Shown piece by piece: positions 1-8,082 of a stretch of DNA of 64,000 nucleotides. Numbering within the stretch: position 1 is the first letter of the stretch; each line of letters opens with the position of its first letter. The position numbers and the translations under genes are program-made. Origin of the DNA: Kordiimonadales bacterium (GTDB taxonomy: Bacteria; Pseudomonadota; Alphaproteobacteria; Sphingomonadales; Kordiimonadaceae). The DNA lies in contig NVTU01000009.1 in assembly GCA_002401685.1 (NCBI GenBank), forward strand, positions 1 to 64,000, in the 5' to 3' direction. Below the pieces are notes generated by a model, which was not told where the DNA came from, searched no databases, and saw nothing but the letters and a program-made list of their open reading frames with translations.

Positions 1-863
1 TCGAAACCATCCATCTCAACCAATAACTGGTTCAATGTCTGCTCCCGCTCATCATTACCGCCACCGAGGCCCGCGCCCCTGTGCCGTCCGACAGCGTCAA
101 TCTCATCGATAAAGATAATGCACGGTGCGTTTTTCTTACCTTGCTCAAACATATCGCGGACGCGGCTAGCACCAACACCCACAAACATTTCCACAAAATC
201 AGAGCCTGATATTGTGAAGAAAGGTACATTAGCTTCGCCAGCGATCGCGCGCGCAAGCAATGTTTTACCGGTACCTGGAGGGCCTACCAGCAGCGCACCT
301 TTTGGAATTCTACCGCCAACGCGTTCGAATTTCTCAGGGTCCTGAAGAAAATCGACGATCTCTTCGAGCTCTTCTTTAGCCTCTTCAATGCCTGCTACGT
401 CTTCAAACGTCACACGACCTTTGTCTTCAGTCAGCAAACGAGCTTTGGATTTACCAAACCCCATTGCGCCGCCACCGCCGCCTTTGCCTTGCATCTGGCG
501 CATGAAGAATATCCAAACGCCGATGATCAGCAAGAACGGTAGCATTGAAAAGAGCAGGCCTTTTAAAAAGCCTTGCTCAGCTTTCACTTCAGTTATGTCG
601 ACACTGTTGGCCCGCAAAATCTCGTAAAGCTGTTCGTCAAACATCGGCTTCACAGTAGATTTTTGCGCCCCACCGTCCACATAAAGTATATCTTGGCCTG
701 TAATCGTAGCCTGCTTAACGCTGCCCTGCTGGACCGAGTTCAAAAACTGACTGTAGCTGGTTTCCTCGGCGCGGTTTCCGCTGCCCTGAAACGTCTGGAA
801 AAGCACCAACAGAAGGATAATTATTAATCCCCAAACAAGTGCATTTCTCGTTATACCATTCAC
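1..863 (-). CDS. ftsH: ATP-dependent zinc metalloprotease FtsH (3' part outside window)
   Basis: Membrane-anchored AAA+ protease that degrades misfolded and regulatory membrane and cytosolic proteins. About 287 N-terminal codons are present. They show a first membrane segment (about residues 8-24), a periplasmic domain, a second membrane segment (about 103-122), a glycine-rich linker, Walker A GPPGTGKT (about 194-201) and Walker [12 protein letters not shown]. The C-terminal protease domain with HEXXH lies beyond the left edge. I chose the GTG at 863 because a GGAAG ribosome site precedes it by about 8 bases and the protein then starts [12 protein letters not shown] like other FtsH proteins. 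An in-frame ATG at 905 would add 14 charged residues and has no clear site. It follows tilS by about 126 bp, the usual pal-cpoB-tilS-ftsH order. Confidence 0.96.
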   Translation of the reverse strand, partial: MNGITRNALVWGLIIILLLVLFQTFQGSGNRAEETSYSQFLNSVQQGSVKQATITGQDILYVDGGAQKSTVKPMFDEQLYEILRANSVDITEVKAEQGFLKGLLFSMLPFLLIIGVWIFFMRQMQGKGGGGGAMGFGKSKARLLTEDKGRVTFEDVAGIEEAKEELEEIVDFLQDPEKFERVGGRIPKGALLVGPPGTGKTLLARAIAGEANVPFFTISGSDFVEMFVGVGASRVRDMFEQGKKNAPCIIFIDEIDAVGRHRGAGLGGGNDEREQTLNQLLVEMDGF

Positions 864-989
864 TATACTGCCTTCCCTCTGCCGTTGCGCTATAAGATCG
901 CGCATTATCAGCTTTAGTATTATATTGAGTCTTACTTATTGAAATAAGCGACATACCCCGCGGTACAAGGGCAATCACTCGATTATGGC

Positions 990-2258
990 TCACTTTTTTG
1001 TCAGGACCTCTCGCGTGTGTGTCACCGATACCGCAATAGCGTTTGTTCTACTATATCCTAAATGGGGAACAACCTGCAAACCAGACGCATCAAAAATTGC
1101 AGGAAGCGACATGGCCACCACCCTTTTCACGTCTAATACAAGAAATTCCGGTGCTGATTTTTTTAAATATAACCAACCTTCCGGGCCTAGTTGCTTCAAT
1201 TTATAGCCATCAAGGTTGCCCGTCGCAATTAGTTTGTAGCGATTATCCCAATGAATGTAGCTAGTTAGGTCAGACGGGCTAGGCAACTGAGCAGCCTCGC
1301 GACAAAAGAGGAAACGGTCACCGTCAAGCGGAACAATCTGTGCGCCGATCAAAGTTTGCCCACGAAAGGCCGCATTACGCAGTTCGGTGCATAGGCGCTC
1401 TAATCTCTCCATTCGAGGGACATAGTCGCCGTTACCTGCGAATCGACATAATTCTGCGACCCCTCGCAAGACTATTTCCTCTGGCGCACTGCTCAGCGCC
1501 TCGTAAGACAATACTGCATGACCGGTATTAAAGGACTGGGCATAAGCCTCCAGCCAGCGAGCCTCATAATATTCAAGCGCATCGCGGCTCCGGCGAAGTC
1601 TGGACGCCGTAGCTGCAAGCCTACGGCTTCGCAATCCTTCAACCGGCGGGTCGGCCAACATCTGGCGTATACGCACCCGATCATAAGCTGTTGATCGGTT
1701 ACTTGGATCCTCTATCCAAGGTATTGAGCGTTCCTCAAGATAATCAATTAAATCACTTTTTGGGGTCGCAAGAAGCGGGCGAACAAGAGTTACATTTTCC
1801 AGCTCCCGCGTGCTCGCCATACCTGCAAGGCCATAAACGCCGCTGCCCCGCGCCAAGCGAAGCAGGACTGTCTCAGCCTGATCATCCATATGATGCGCAA
1901 CAGCAAGATAGGCTACATTATTTTCTCGGCACCAGCGGGACATCAAGTTATAGCGGGCGTTCCGAGCTTCGGCCTGTATGTTGGCGGAAGGTTTTTCGCC
2001 CTCCCACGTCAAAATATGATGTGGCACAGATAAGCTCTCGCAGAAAGCACCAACGGACACAGCTTCTCCTGTCGAAGCCGTACGCAGTCCGTGGTCCACC
2101 GTCAAAACAGTTACATCGAACCTCTCATGCAACAACAGCAACAGCGCAGTACTGTCTGCGCCCCCGGATACGCCAATCGCAACGCGGTTTCCTGCGGGAA
2201 CACCAAGCCGTACCATCTCAGCTTCAACCAAAGCCTCAGTGAGGTCGCTGCTTTTCAT
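990..2258 (-). CDS. tilS: tRNA(Ile)-lysidine synthase TilS
   Basis: Converts the wobble cytidine of the CAU-anticodon isoleucine tRNA to lysidine using lysine and ATP, so that AUA is read as isoleucine. The PP-loop ATPase motif SGGADS is at residues 31-36, followed by the conserved VDHGLR and AVAHHMDDQAET stretches of the N-terminal catalytic domain. The C-terminal part is longer and less conserved, as is usual in this family. I chose the ATG at 2258 (MKSSDLTEAL). The open frame runs back to 2321 but would then overlap the end of cpoB and add residues not typical of TilS. About 422 residues. It lies between cpoB and ftsH on the same strand. Confidence 0.93.
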   Translation of the reverse strand: MKSSDLTEALVEAEMVRLGVPAGNRVAIGVSGGADSTALLLLLHERFDVTVLTVDHGLRTASTGEAVSVGAFCESLSVPHHILTWEGEKPSANIQAEARNARYNLMSRWCRENNVAYLAVAHHMDDQAETVLLRLARGSGVYGLAGMASTRELENVTLVRPLLATPKSDLIDYLEERSIPWIEDPSNRSTAYDRVRIRQMLADPPVEGLRSRRLAATASRLRRSRDALEYYEARWLEAYAQSFNTGHAVLSYEALSSAPEEIVLRGVAELCRFAGNGDYVPRMERLERLCTELRNAAFRGQTLIGAQIVPLDGDRFLFCREAAQLPSPSDLTSYIHWDNRYKLIATGNLDGYKLKQLGPEGWLYLKKSAPEFLVLDVKRVVAMSLPAIFDASGLQVVPHLGYSRTNAIAVSVTHTREVLTKK

Positions 2259-2283
2259 AATTCTGGCCCTATGCCGACTTTTG

Positions 2284-3180
2284 CTAATTACAGCGTGCGG
2301 ACTGTGACAACCGATCAGCACGTGTTTTCACCCGTGCCGAGGCCTTATCGCCCACGCGCCTAAATTCAGCGAGCGCATTACACGCATCATCAGTCCCGTC
2401 GAGTTTAATGAGAACATCAGCCAGGTCCACAAGCGCGTCCGTACGCTTGGCGTGGTTTGGATGGTCCTCAATAAGGGCGAGAAAATGTTGCGCAGCCTGC
2501 CCATTTCGCCCTTCACGCAAATGAATGCGCCCAAGCCAGAATTTCGCGTCCCCTATCCTAACGTCGCCGGTATTGGCCGCCACAAACTGCTCAAGCGCCA
2601 ACCGGCCACTAGTTAGGTCATTTTTCCGTACAAAAGCAAAAGCATATTTATATTGTTCAGCGGCGTCGCCAGTCGGTAATCTTACAGAAGGTGTTTCTGG
2701 TTCAGCCAAGGTCTCGCCGCCATCGTTGTTCGCAGGGCCCGTTGCTGAGGTAGCCGCGACAGCGCCTGTGCCCGAGGGCCGCGCATTCTGTCCTGCAACC
2801 CCTGTAGACCCTGCCCGCGCAAATTCCTCGCGCTGCAGAGACATATCTTTTTGCATTGCCTCCAGCGCTTCCTGCATCTGGCGCTGTGCATATTCAAATT
2901 CTTCAAGGCGGCCATTCATACGCCGAATTTGCGCTTCAAGTGCACCCACCTTAGCAAGCAGATCGGCCACTAGCCGCTGGTTTGCCGGCTGCGCTGTGAT
3001 GCCCTGGCTATTGTTTGGTGCCGCTGGATTAATGCCAAGCCGGGTGCGCAGCGTTTGCACCTGCCGTTCAAGCACTATTATTTTGGCACTATTCACGGCA
3101 CTGCTGGACTGAGCCAAAACTTCTGTTGATGGGAAAAACACTGCGCCCATCATCAAAGGCAAAATAAGAAGTCTTTTCAT
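2284..3180 (-). CDS. cpoB: Cell division coordinator CpoB (YbgF), periplasmic TPR protein
   Basis: Periplasmic Tol-Pal partner that in Escherichia coli couples outer-membrane constriction to peptidoglycan synthesis by PBP1B. The 298-residue product has a cleavable signal peptide (MKRLLILPLMMGAVFFPSTEVLAQ region, cut near residue 24). An N-terminal coiled-coil of about residues 30-125 is rich in Leu, Arg and Glu (YAQRQMQEALEAMQKDM). A low-complexity Ala/Gly/Thr linker follows, then TPR repeats from about residue 178 (YKYAFAFVRKNDLTSGRLAL, FWLGRIHLREG, DALVDLADVLIKL). An AGGAG site precedes the ATG by 9 bases. It is separated from pal by a strong terminator, so it probably depends on readthrough or its own promoter. 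Confidence 0.92.
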   Translation of the reverse strand: MKRLLILPLMMGAVFFPSTEVLAQSSSAVNSAKIIVLERQVQTLRTRLGINPAAPNNSQGITAQPANQRLVADLLAKVGALEAQIRRMNGRLEEFEYAQRQMQEALEAMQKDMSLQREEFARAGSTGVAGQNARPSGTGAVAATSATGPANNDGGETLAEPETPSVRLPTGDAAEQYKYAFAFVRKNDLTSGRLALEQFVAANTGDVRIGDAKFWLGRIHLREGRNGQAAQHFLALIEDHPNHAKRTDALVDLADVLIKLDGTDDACNALAEFRRVGDKASARVKTRADRLSQSARCN

Positions 3181-3247
3181 TGTTTTGGTCTCCTGAAGCC
3201 AGCTGAATAGTAAAGGGTTCTTAGTATACCTAAAAAAATACGGTCAT

Positions 3248-3296
3248 AAAAAGACAGCCCCGCACCCGGAAATCCGGACACGGGGCTCTTTGTCTT
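3248..3296 (-). terminator. Intrinsic terminator after pal
   Basis: On the minus strand the stem is AGCCCCG.GTCCGG against CCGGGTGCGGGGCT with a TTT loop, inside an outer AAAGAC/GTCTTT arm that supplies the U-tract (GTCTTTTTAT). It lies 38 bp after the pal stop and before cpoB, so much pal mRNA should end here. Confidence 0.8.
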
Positions 3297-3333
3297 TACA
3301 AACGCCTTGATTGTTAGCAGCTAGCCAAAAAGC

Positions 3334-3873
3334 TTACTGAACAACCAACACACCGCGCCGGTTCTGGGAGTAATTACCAGCTTCAGCCGGACGTTCTTTA
3401 CCGTAGCTGATTGTATTCAAGCGGCTGGCAGGAACGCCAAGCGCCACAAGATAGTTCTTCACAGCCGTTGCACGGCGTGCACCAAGAGCAAGGTTATATT
3501 CGCGAGTACCACGTTCGTCGCAGTGACCTTCAATAGTCGCGCGAACGCTAGTGTAATGCATCAGCCACTCTGATTGTTTACCAAGAACACGACGGCCACG
3601 GTCAGTCAGATCAGAGCTATCATATTCGAAGAATACACGGTCAGCGCCAGCGTAAGCCTCCACGCCATTTTGACTCCGGCCTTTCCACTTATCGAGCTCT
3701 TGTTGCTCAATCGTAGGAGTTTCAACCGGATCAGGCTGCGCAGTAGGTGTTTCCACAACAGCAGCCGTTTCAGTGTTATCTGTTTCGACTTCAGGCTCTT
3801 TAGAACATGCCGCTAACACTAATGCTGCCGCAGTAATGATGGCGATGTTTTTGCCCAGGCGCAAGGACGTCAT
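3334..3873 (-). CDS. pal: Peptidoglycan-associated outer-membrane lipoprotein Pal
   Basis: Outer-membrane lipoprotein that binds peptidoglycan and works with TolB and TolQRA to draw in the outer membrane during division. The signal peptide ends in the lipobox LVLAAC, with Cys23 as the lipidated residue. A Thr/Pro/Glu-rich spacer follows. The OmpA-like domain fills the C-terminal half (VFFEYDSSDLTDRGRRVL, the TIEGHCDERGTREYNLALG peptidoglycan-binding region, and the NTISYGKERP motif). I chose the ATG at 3873 because GGAGGGAG precedes it by 6 bases. The frame is open further upstream to 3954, but that would hide the signal peptide. tolB does not adjoin pal here: ygfZ sits divergently upstream instead. 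Confidence 0.96.
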   Translation of the reverse strand: MTSLRLGKNIAIITAAALVLAACSKEPEVETDNTETAAVVETPTAQPDPVETPTIEQQELDKWKGRSQNGVEAYAGADRVFFEYDSSDLTDRGRRVLGKQSEWLMHYTSVRATIEGHCDERGTREYNLALGARRATAVKNYLVALGVPASRLNTISYGKERPAEAGNYSQNRRGVLVVQ

Positions 3874-3970
3874 AGTTGCTCCCTCCAAAGGATGGGTTTC
3901 CCCAGAAAATACAGTTGTTACACTTGTGCTTGTCGCAATACCCCGCAAACACAAGGTTTCATTCGCAGTG

Positions 3971-3999
3971 ACTATAGTGCGCGTTTTTCAAAGGATCAA
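3971..3999 (-). promoter_or_regulatory. Sigma-70-type promoter for pal
   Basis: On the minus strand the -35 is TTGATC (3994-3999), the spacer is exactly 17 bases and the -10 is TATAGT (3971-3976). Transcription would start near 3964, about 90 bases before the pal start codon. It lies in the 409-bp divergent gap between pal and ygfZ (3874-4282). Apart from the two promoter candidates I see no gene in that gap. Confidence 0.55.
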
Positions 4000-4120
4000 G
4001 CGTTCAAAACCGCCCAAAGCATTGTTATTTAGTGAATATTCAAGGAAATGTGATGAACGGCACCCCGAATATAACAAAAGTAAGTCCGCAAGGGGACGAT
4101 CTGACGATAAAATAGGATCT

Positions 4121-4147
4121 TTGGCACAATTTTCACTAAACTATAAT
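4121..4147 (+). promoter_or_regulatory. Possible promoter for ygfZ
   Basis: A perfect -10 TATAAT (4142-4147) is preceded by TTGGCA (4121-4126) with a short 15-base spacer. It would give a leader of about 130 bases before ygfZ at 4283. The short spacer lowers confidence. Confidence 0.4.
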
Positions 4148-4282
4148 TGATCAAAATGCGGCGATTGGTCTATTTCCGCGCTGCGGTCAACTTTAGGCAA
4201 GAAATCATCCCTTGTAACTGAAGCCGGATTTGTTATTTGATCACAACAGTTGCGCTTTACTTTTTTTTCGACAGGACGCCGC

Positions 4283-5080
4283 ATGACCGCTCATCTTCTG
4301 AAGCTTGAAAACCGGGCTGTTTTACGCCTTCACGGCAATGACATTCGGGACTTTTTGCAAGGCCTTGTGACAAATGATGTGGCTGAGGTCGCGCCCGGCA
4401 AGGCAGTTTATGCGGCGATGTTAACACCTCAAGGCAAGTTTCTATATGATATGATCATCGTGGCCGAAGGCAACGATTTGTTGCTTGATGTGGAAGCCGA
4501 GCGATCAACTGCCCTGATGCAGCGCCTGACCATGTACAAAATGCGCGCGGATGTAACCATCACCGTGGAAGGTTCCTGCGTGTGGGCGCTGTGGGGCGGC
4601 GACACGGAAACCGGCACATGCTATGCTGACCCGCGCCACAAAGCATTGGAATTACGGGTAATTTCAAACTCCCCTCCAGTCAGCAATACAAAGACACTCG
4701 ACCAATCCACCTATGACAAACGACGTATCCGTCACGGCGTGCCAGACGGCAGCCTGGATATCATGACTGAAAAATATTTCTGGCTTGAAACAAATGCGGA
4801 GAAGTTAAACGGTGTGTCCTTCACTAAAGGATGTTACGTCGGCCAGGAATTGACCGCTCGCATGAAACATCGCGGCACCCTCAAAAAGTCTCTCACCCCT
4901 ATAGAACTAAGCGGCCCGGCTTCAATGGGCGATAAAATCATGACAACAGAAGGCAAAGCAGCCGGTGATGTACGCACTGTATCTGGCGGCCTTGCGCTTG
5001 CTTATTTCAGGCTTGAATACAGTGACGCGGGCATCGTTGTTAACGACAAACCAGCGTCTCTAAAACTCACATCTGAATAG
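4283..5080 (+). CDS. ygfZ: Folate-binding protein YgfZ (iron-sulfur cluster repair)
   Basis: Folate-dependent member of the GcvT fold that supports repair or assembly of iron-sulfur enzymes, including radical SAM tRNA modification enzymes. The family signature KGCYVGQE is at about residues 183-190 (TKGCYVGQELTARMKHRG). The N-terminal folate-binding region (RDFLQGLVTNDV) and the short C-terminal barrel are both present. Length is 265 residues, slightly short for the family. I chose the ATG at 4283, which is preceded by AGGA at 6 bases. The open frame starts at 4250 but adds only a poly-T-derived segment. It is divergent from pal and is followed at 60 bp by a tiny membrane protein. Confidence 0.9.
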   Translation: MTAHLLKLENRAVLRLHGNDIRDFLQGLVTNDVAEVAPGKAVYAAMLTPQGKFLYDMIIVAEGNDLLLDVEAERSTALMQRLTMYKMRADVTITVEGSCVWALWGGDTETGTCYADPRHKALELRVISNSPPVSNTKTLDQSTYDKRRIRHGVPDGSLDIMTEKYFWLETNAEKLNGVSFTKGCYVGQELTARMKHRGTLKKSLTPIELSGPASMGDKIMTTEGKAAGDVRTVSGGLALAYFRLEYSDAGIVVNDKPASLKLTSE

Positions 5081-5140
5081 GGGGTTGCTTGTACCGTCGG
5101 CATTTCTCTGCCTTAATAGATCTTATGGGGAGAACCGGTG

Positions 5141-5278
5141 ATGAGCAAATCGAAGAAACGCAGCAAAAAGAATGAGCGCCAAAAGGCCCTCAACGCTGAG
5201 CACGATAAGAAAAATATGCTGATACTGGGTATCACAGTAGCGATCGTAGTATCACTACTGTATGCGTTTGGCACTTAG
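5141..5278 (+). CDS. 45-residue single-pass membrane protein
   Basis: The start is supported by a GGGGAGA ribosome site 7 bases before the ATG. The N-terminal half is strongly basic (MSKSKKRSKKNERQKAL...). The C-terminal half is one hydrophobic helix (MLILGITVAIVVSLLYAFG, about residues 26-44), followed at once by the stop. The topology would be a cytoplasmic tail with a C-terminal membrane anchor. It begins 60 bp after ygfZ and may share its transcript. I recognise no family. The ribosome site, the charge/hydrophobic split and the position argue that it is real. Confidence 0.62.
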   Translation: MSKSKKRSKKNERQKALNAEHDKKNMLILGITVAIVVSLLYAFGT

Positions 5279-5300
5279 GCTCGCGACTGAGAAAGCTAGG

Positions 5301-7964
5301 CTACTCAGCTTTTAGCGCTGCGTGTGCTGCCGCCAACCGCGCGATCGGCACTCTGAAAGGCGAGCAGGATACATAATCAAGTCCAATGCCGTGGAAAAAC
5401 TCGACCGACGCCGGGTCACCGCCGTGTTCGCCGCACACTCCGAGCTTTAAATCAGATTTTGTTGAACGGCCACGTTCCGCGCCAATTTTAACTAGCTCAC
5501 CAACGCCGTCCTGGTCAATTGACACAAACGGGTCCTGCGCGAAAATGCCCTTTTTGACATATTCATCAAGGAAACGGCTAGCATCATCGCGGCTGATACC
5601 AATTGCTGTTTGCGTCAAATCATTGGTACCGAACGAAAAGAAATCAGCGGCATTGGCAATTTTTGCAGCGCGCAATGCAGCACGCGGCAGCTCAATCATG
5701 GTGCCAATCAGATAGTCAACGCGCGCGCCTTTTTCTGCAAACACTTCTTCTGCCACCGCTTCAACACGCTCGCGCAGTATTTCCAATTCTTTCTCGGTCG
5801 CCACGAGCGGTATCATAATCTCAGGCACAATCGCTTCGCCCGTCTCAGCTGCTACTGCAACCACGGCTTCAAAGATTGCTCGCGCCTGCATTTCATAAAT
5901 CTCTGGGTAGGTAACACCCAAGCGACAGCCGCGGTGGCCGAGCATCGGATTAAATTCGTGTAAATCAGCAGCACGACGACGCAGCGAGATCACGTCGATC
6001 TCCAATGCCTTGGCCACGTCTGCAAACTCGGCATCTTCGCGCGGCATAAATTCATGTAGCGGCGGGTCAAGCAACCGGATTGTTACCGGCAGACCGTGCA
6101 TAATTTTGAATATCGCTTCAAAATCATCGCGCTGCATCGGCAGCAGTTTTGCCAGCGCTATTTTACGGCCTTCGAGATCTTCCGCCAAAATCATCTGACG
6201 CACCGCAATAATACGATCCGCATCAAAGAACATATGCTCTGTCCGGCAAAGGCCAATGCCTTCCGCGCCGAATTCGCGCGCCGTTTTCGTATCAGCTGGA
6301 GTGTCTGCGTTGGTACGCACAGCCATGGTGCGGTACCGGTCCGCCCAACCCATCAGGGTTTCAAATTCGCCAGAAAGCTCAGGCTGAAGTGTTTCCACCT
6401 CACCGACCATCACTTCACCAGTAGAGCCATCAAGGGTGATAATATCGCCCTTTTTGATCTCGCGGCCCATGCAGGTCATGAATGTTCCGGTGCTATCGAT
6501 GCGCAGTTGTCCTGCGCCCGACACACATGGTCTACCCATGCCGCGAGCCACAACAGCTGCGTGGCTGGTCATGCCTCCGCGCGCGGTTAAAATACCTTTG
6601 GCTGCATGCATGCCGTGAATATCTTCAGGTGATGTTTCTGTACGGCAAAGTATGACGGCCTTGCCGTCTTTGGCCCATGCCTCGGCATCGTTGCTGTCAA
6701 ACACGGCAGCGCCGGTGGCAGCGCCTGGCGAGGCAGGCAAGCCGCGCACATAAATATCGCGTTTTGCGGTAGGGTCAAGTGTTGGATGCAGCAGCTGATC
6801 GAGCGATGCAGGCTCAACACGCAGTACCGCAGTCTTCTCGTCAATCAGACCCTCAGCCACCATTTCGACAGCGATTTTTAGCGCAGCTTTCGCGGTGCGT
6901 TTTCCGGCGCGTGTTTGTAGCATCCATAACTTACCGTTCTGCACGGTAAATTCGATATCCTGCATATCGCGGTAGTGGCCTTCCAGCTTGCGGAATACAT
7001 CAGCAAGCTCGCTGAACACCTCGGGCATTGCCTCTTCCATCGACGGCGCGGTGCTTCCCGCGGCTTCGCGGGCGCGCTTGGTCAAGTTCTGCGGCGTGCG
7101 GATACCCGCTACCACATCTTCACCTTGCGCATCGATCAGATACTCGCCGTAAAATTCATTTTCGCCTGTTGCTGGATCACGTGTGAAAGCAACACCCGTA
7201 GCCGATGTTTGGCCCATATTACCAAAAACCATCGCCTGTACGTTGACAGCGGTTCCCCATTCTTCAGGGATATTATTCAAGCGGCGGTATGTTTTGGCGC
7301 GGTCAATTTGCCAGCTGCCAAATACGGCACCGATGGCGCCCCACAACTGTTCGCGCACATCCTGCGGGAACGGGTGGCCAAGCTCGCTTTCAGCTTTGGC
7401 TTTGAAGGCAATCGCTAACGATTTCCAGTCGTCAGCATTCAGATCCGTATCCAGATCAACTTCTTTGTCTTCCTTGTGGATCTCAATCAATTCTTCAAAG
7501 TGATAATGATCAACACCCAGCACGACGTCAGAATACATCTGAATAAAGCGGCGGTAGCTGTCCCATGCGAACCGTGCGTTGCCGCTGTTCTTGGCAAGAC
7601 CAAGTACTGTTTCATCGTTAAGGCCAAGATTGAGGACTGTATCCATCATGCCCGGCATCGAAACGCGGGAGCCTGAGCGCACAGAAACCAGAAGCGGGTT
7701 ACTAGCATCACCAAATTTCGCGCCAACGAGCTTTTCGATTTGCTCAACGGCTGCGTCCACGGCGCCTTCAAGGGCATCCGGGTACTTGCCGCCGTTTTTG
7801 TAATAATAGGTGCAAACTTCTGTGGGGATTGTCAGGCCCGGCGGCACGGGCAGGCCGAGCGACGCCATTTCAGCAAGGTTCGCGCCCTTGCCGCCTAGTA
7901 GATTTTTCATATCAGCCCGGCCATCAGCCGAACCATCACCAAAACTGTAAACCCATTTGGTCAT
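5301..7964 (-). CDS. ppdK: Pyruvate, phosphate dikinase
   Basis: Interconverts pyruvate, ATP and phosphate with phosphoenolpyruvate, AMP and pyrophosphate in the cytosol, letting the cell make PEP from pyruvate. Order of domains in 887 residues: ATP-grasp nucleotide-binding N-terminus (VYSFGDG, LLGGKGANLAEM, SVRSGSRVSMPGMMDTVLNLG), the phosphohistidine swivel domain with GGMTSHAAVVARGMGRPCVSG (catalytic His near residue 468), and the PEP/pyruvate barrel (GIGLCRTEHMF, PMLGHRGCRLG, FSFGTNDLTQ, GVCGEHGGDP). I chose the ATG at 7964 (MTKWVYSFGDG). The open frame extends 15 codons further back without conservation. It is transcribed in the same direction as glyS, which lies 118 bp upstream. Confidence 0.97.
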   Translation of the reverse strand: MTKWVYSFGDGSADGRADMKNLLGGKGANLAEMASLGLPVPPGLTIPTEVCTYYYKNGGKYPDALEGAVDAAVEQIEKLVGAKFGDASNPLLVSVRSGSRVSMPGMMDTVLNLGLNDETVLGLAKNSGNARFAWDSYRRFIQMYSDVVLGVDHYHFEELIEIHKEDKEVDLDTDLNADDWKSLAIAFKAKAESELGHPFPQDVREQLWGAIGAVFGSWQIDRAKTYRRLNNIPEEWGTAVNVQAMVFGNMGQTSATGVAFTRDPATGENEFYGEYLIDAQGEDVVAGIRTPQNLTKRAREAAGSTAPSMEEAMPEVFSELADVFRKLEGHYRDMQDIEFTVQNGKLWMLQTRAGKRTAKAALKIAVEMVAEGLIDEKTAVLRVEPASLDQLLHPTLDPTAKRDIYVRGLPASPGAATGAAVFDSNDAEAWAKDGKAVILCRTETSPEDIHGMHAAKGILTARGGMTSHAAVVARGMGRPCVSGAGQLRIDSTGTFMTCMGREIKKGDIITLDGSTGEVMVGEVETLQPELSGEFETLMGWADRYRTMAVRTNADTPADTKTAREFGAEGIGLCRTEHMFFDADRIIAVRQMILAEDLEGRKIALAKLLPMQRDDFEAIFKIMHGLPVTIRLLDPPLHEFMPREDAEFADVAKALEIDVISLRRRAADLHEFNPMLGHRGCRLGVTYPEIYEMQARAIFEAVVAVAAETGEAIVPEIMIPLVATEKELEILRERVEAVAEEVFAEKGARVDYLIGTMIELPRAALRAAKIANAADFFSFGTNDLTQTAIGISRDDASRFLDEYVKKGIFAQDPFVSIDQDGVGELVKIGAERGRSTKSDLKLGVCGEHGGDPASVEFFHGIGLDYVSCSPFRVPIARLAAAHAALKAE

Positions 7965-8082
7965 ATTGAAGCAGTCCTTGGTCGCGCGCTGGTTTGCCCC
8001 ACCGTGCACGCTAAAAATATATAAGGACCCGTTTATGTTTTCTGGTCAGGCCCCGGTTTTAAAATGCAAGGCCGCAGCCTTG

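Noticed and set aside
864-905. In-frame ATG 905 as ftsH start
   Set aside because: Adds 14 charged residues before the expected FtsH N-terminus and lacks a clear ribosome site.
1691-2242. 183-codon plus-strand ORF
   Set aside because: Opposite tilS; shadow frame with low-complexity Gln/Ser/Pro content.
4121-4140. TTGGCACAATTTTCAC as a second sigma-54 promoter
   Set aside because: The -24 half fits but there is no GC doublet at -12; a TATAAT nearby explains the site better as a sigma-70 promoter.
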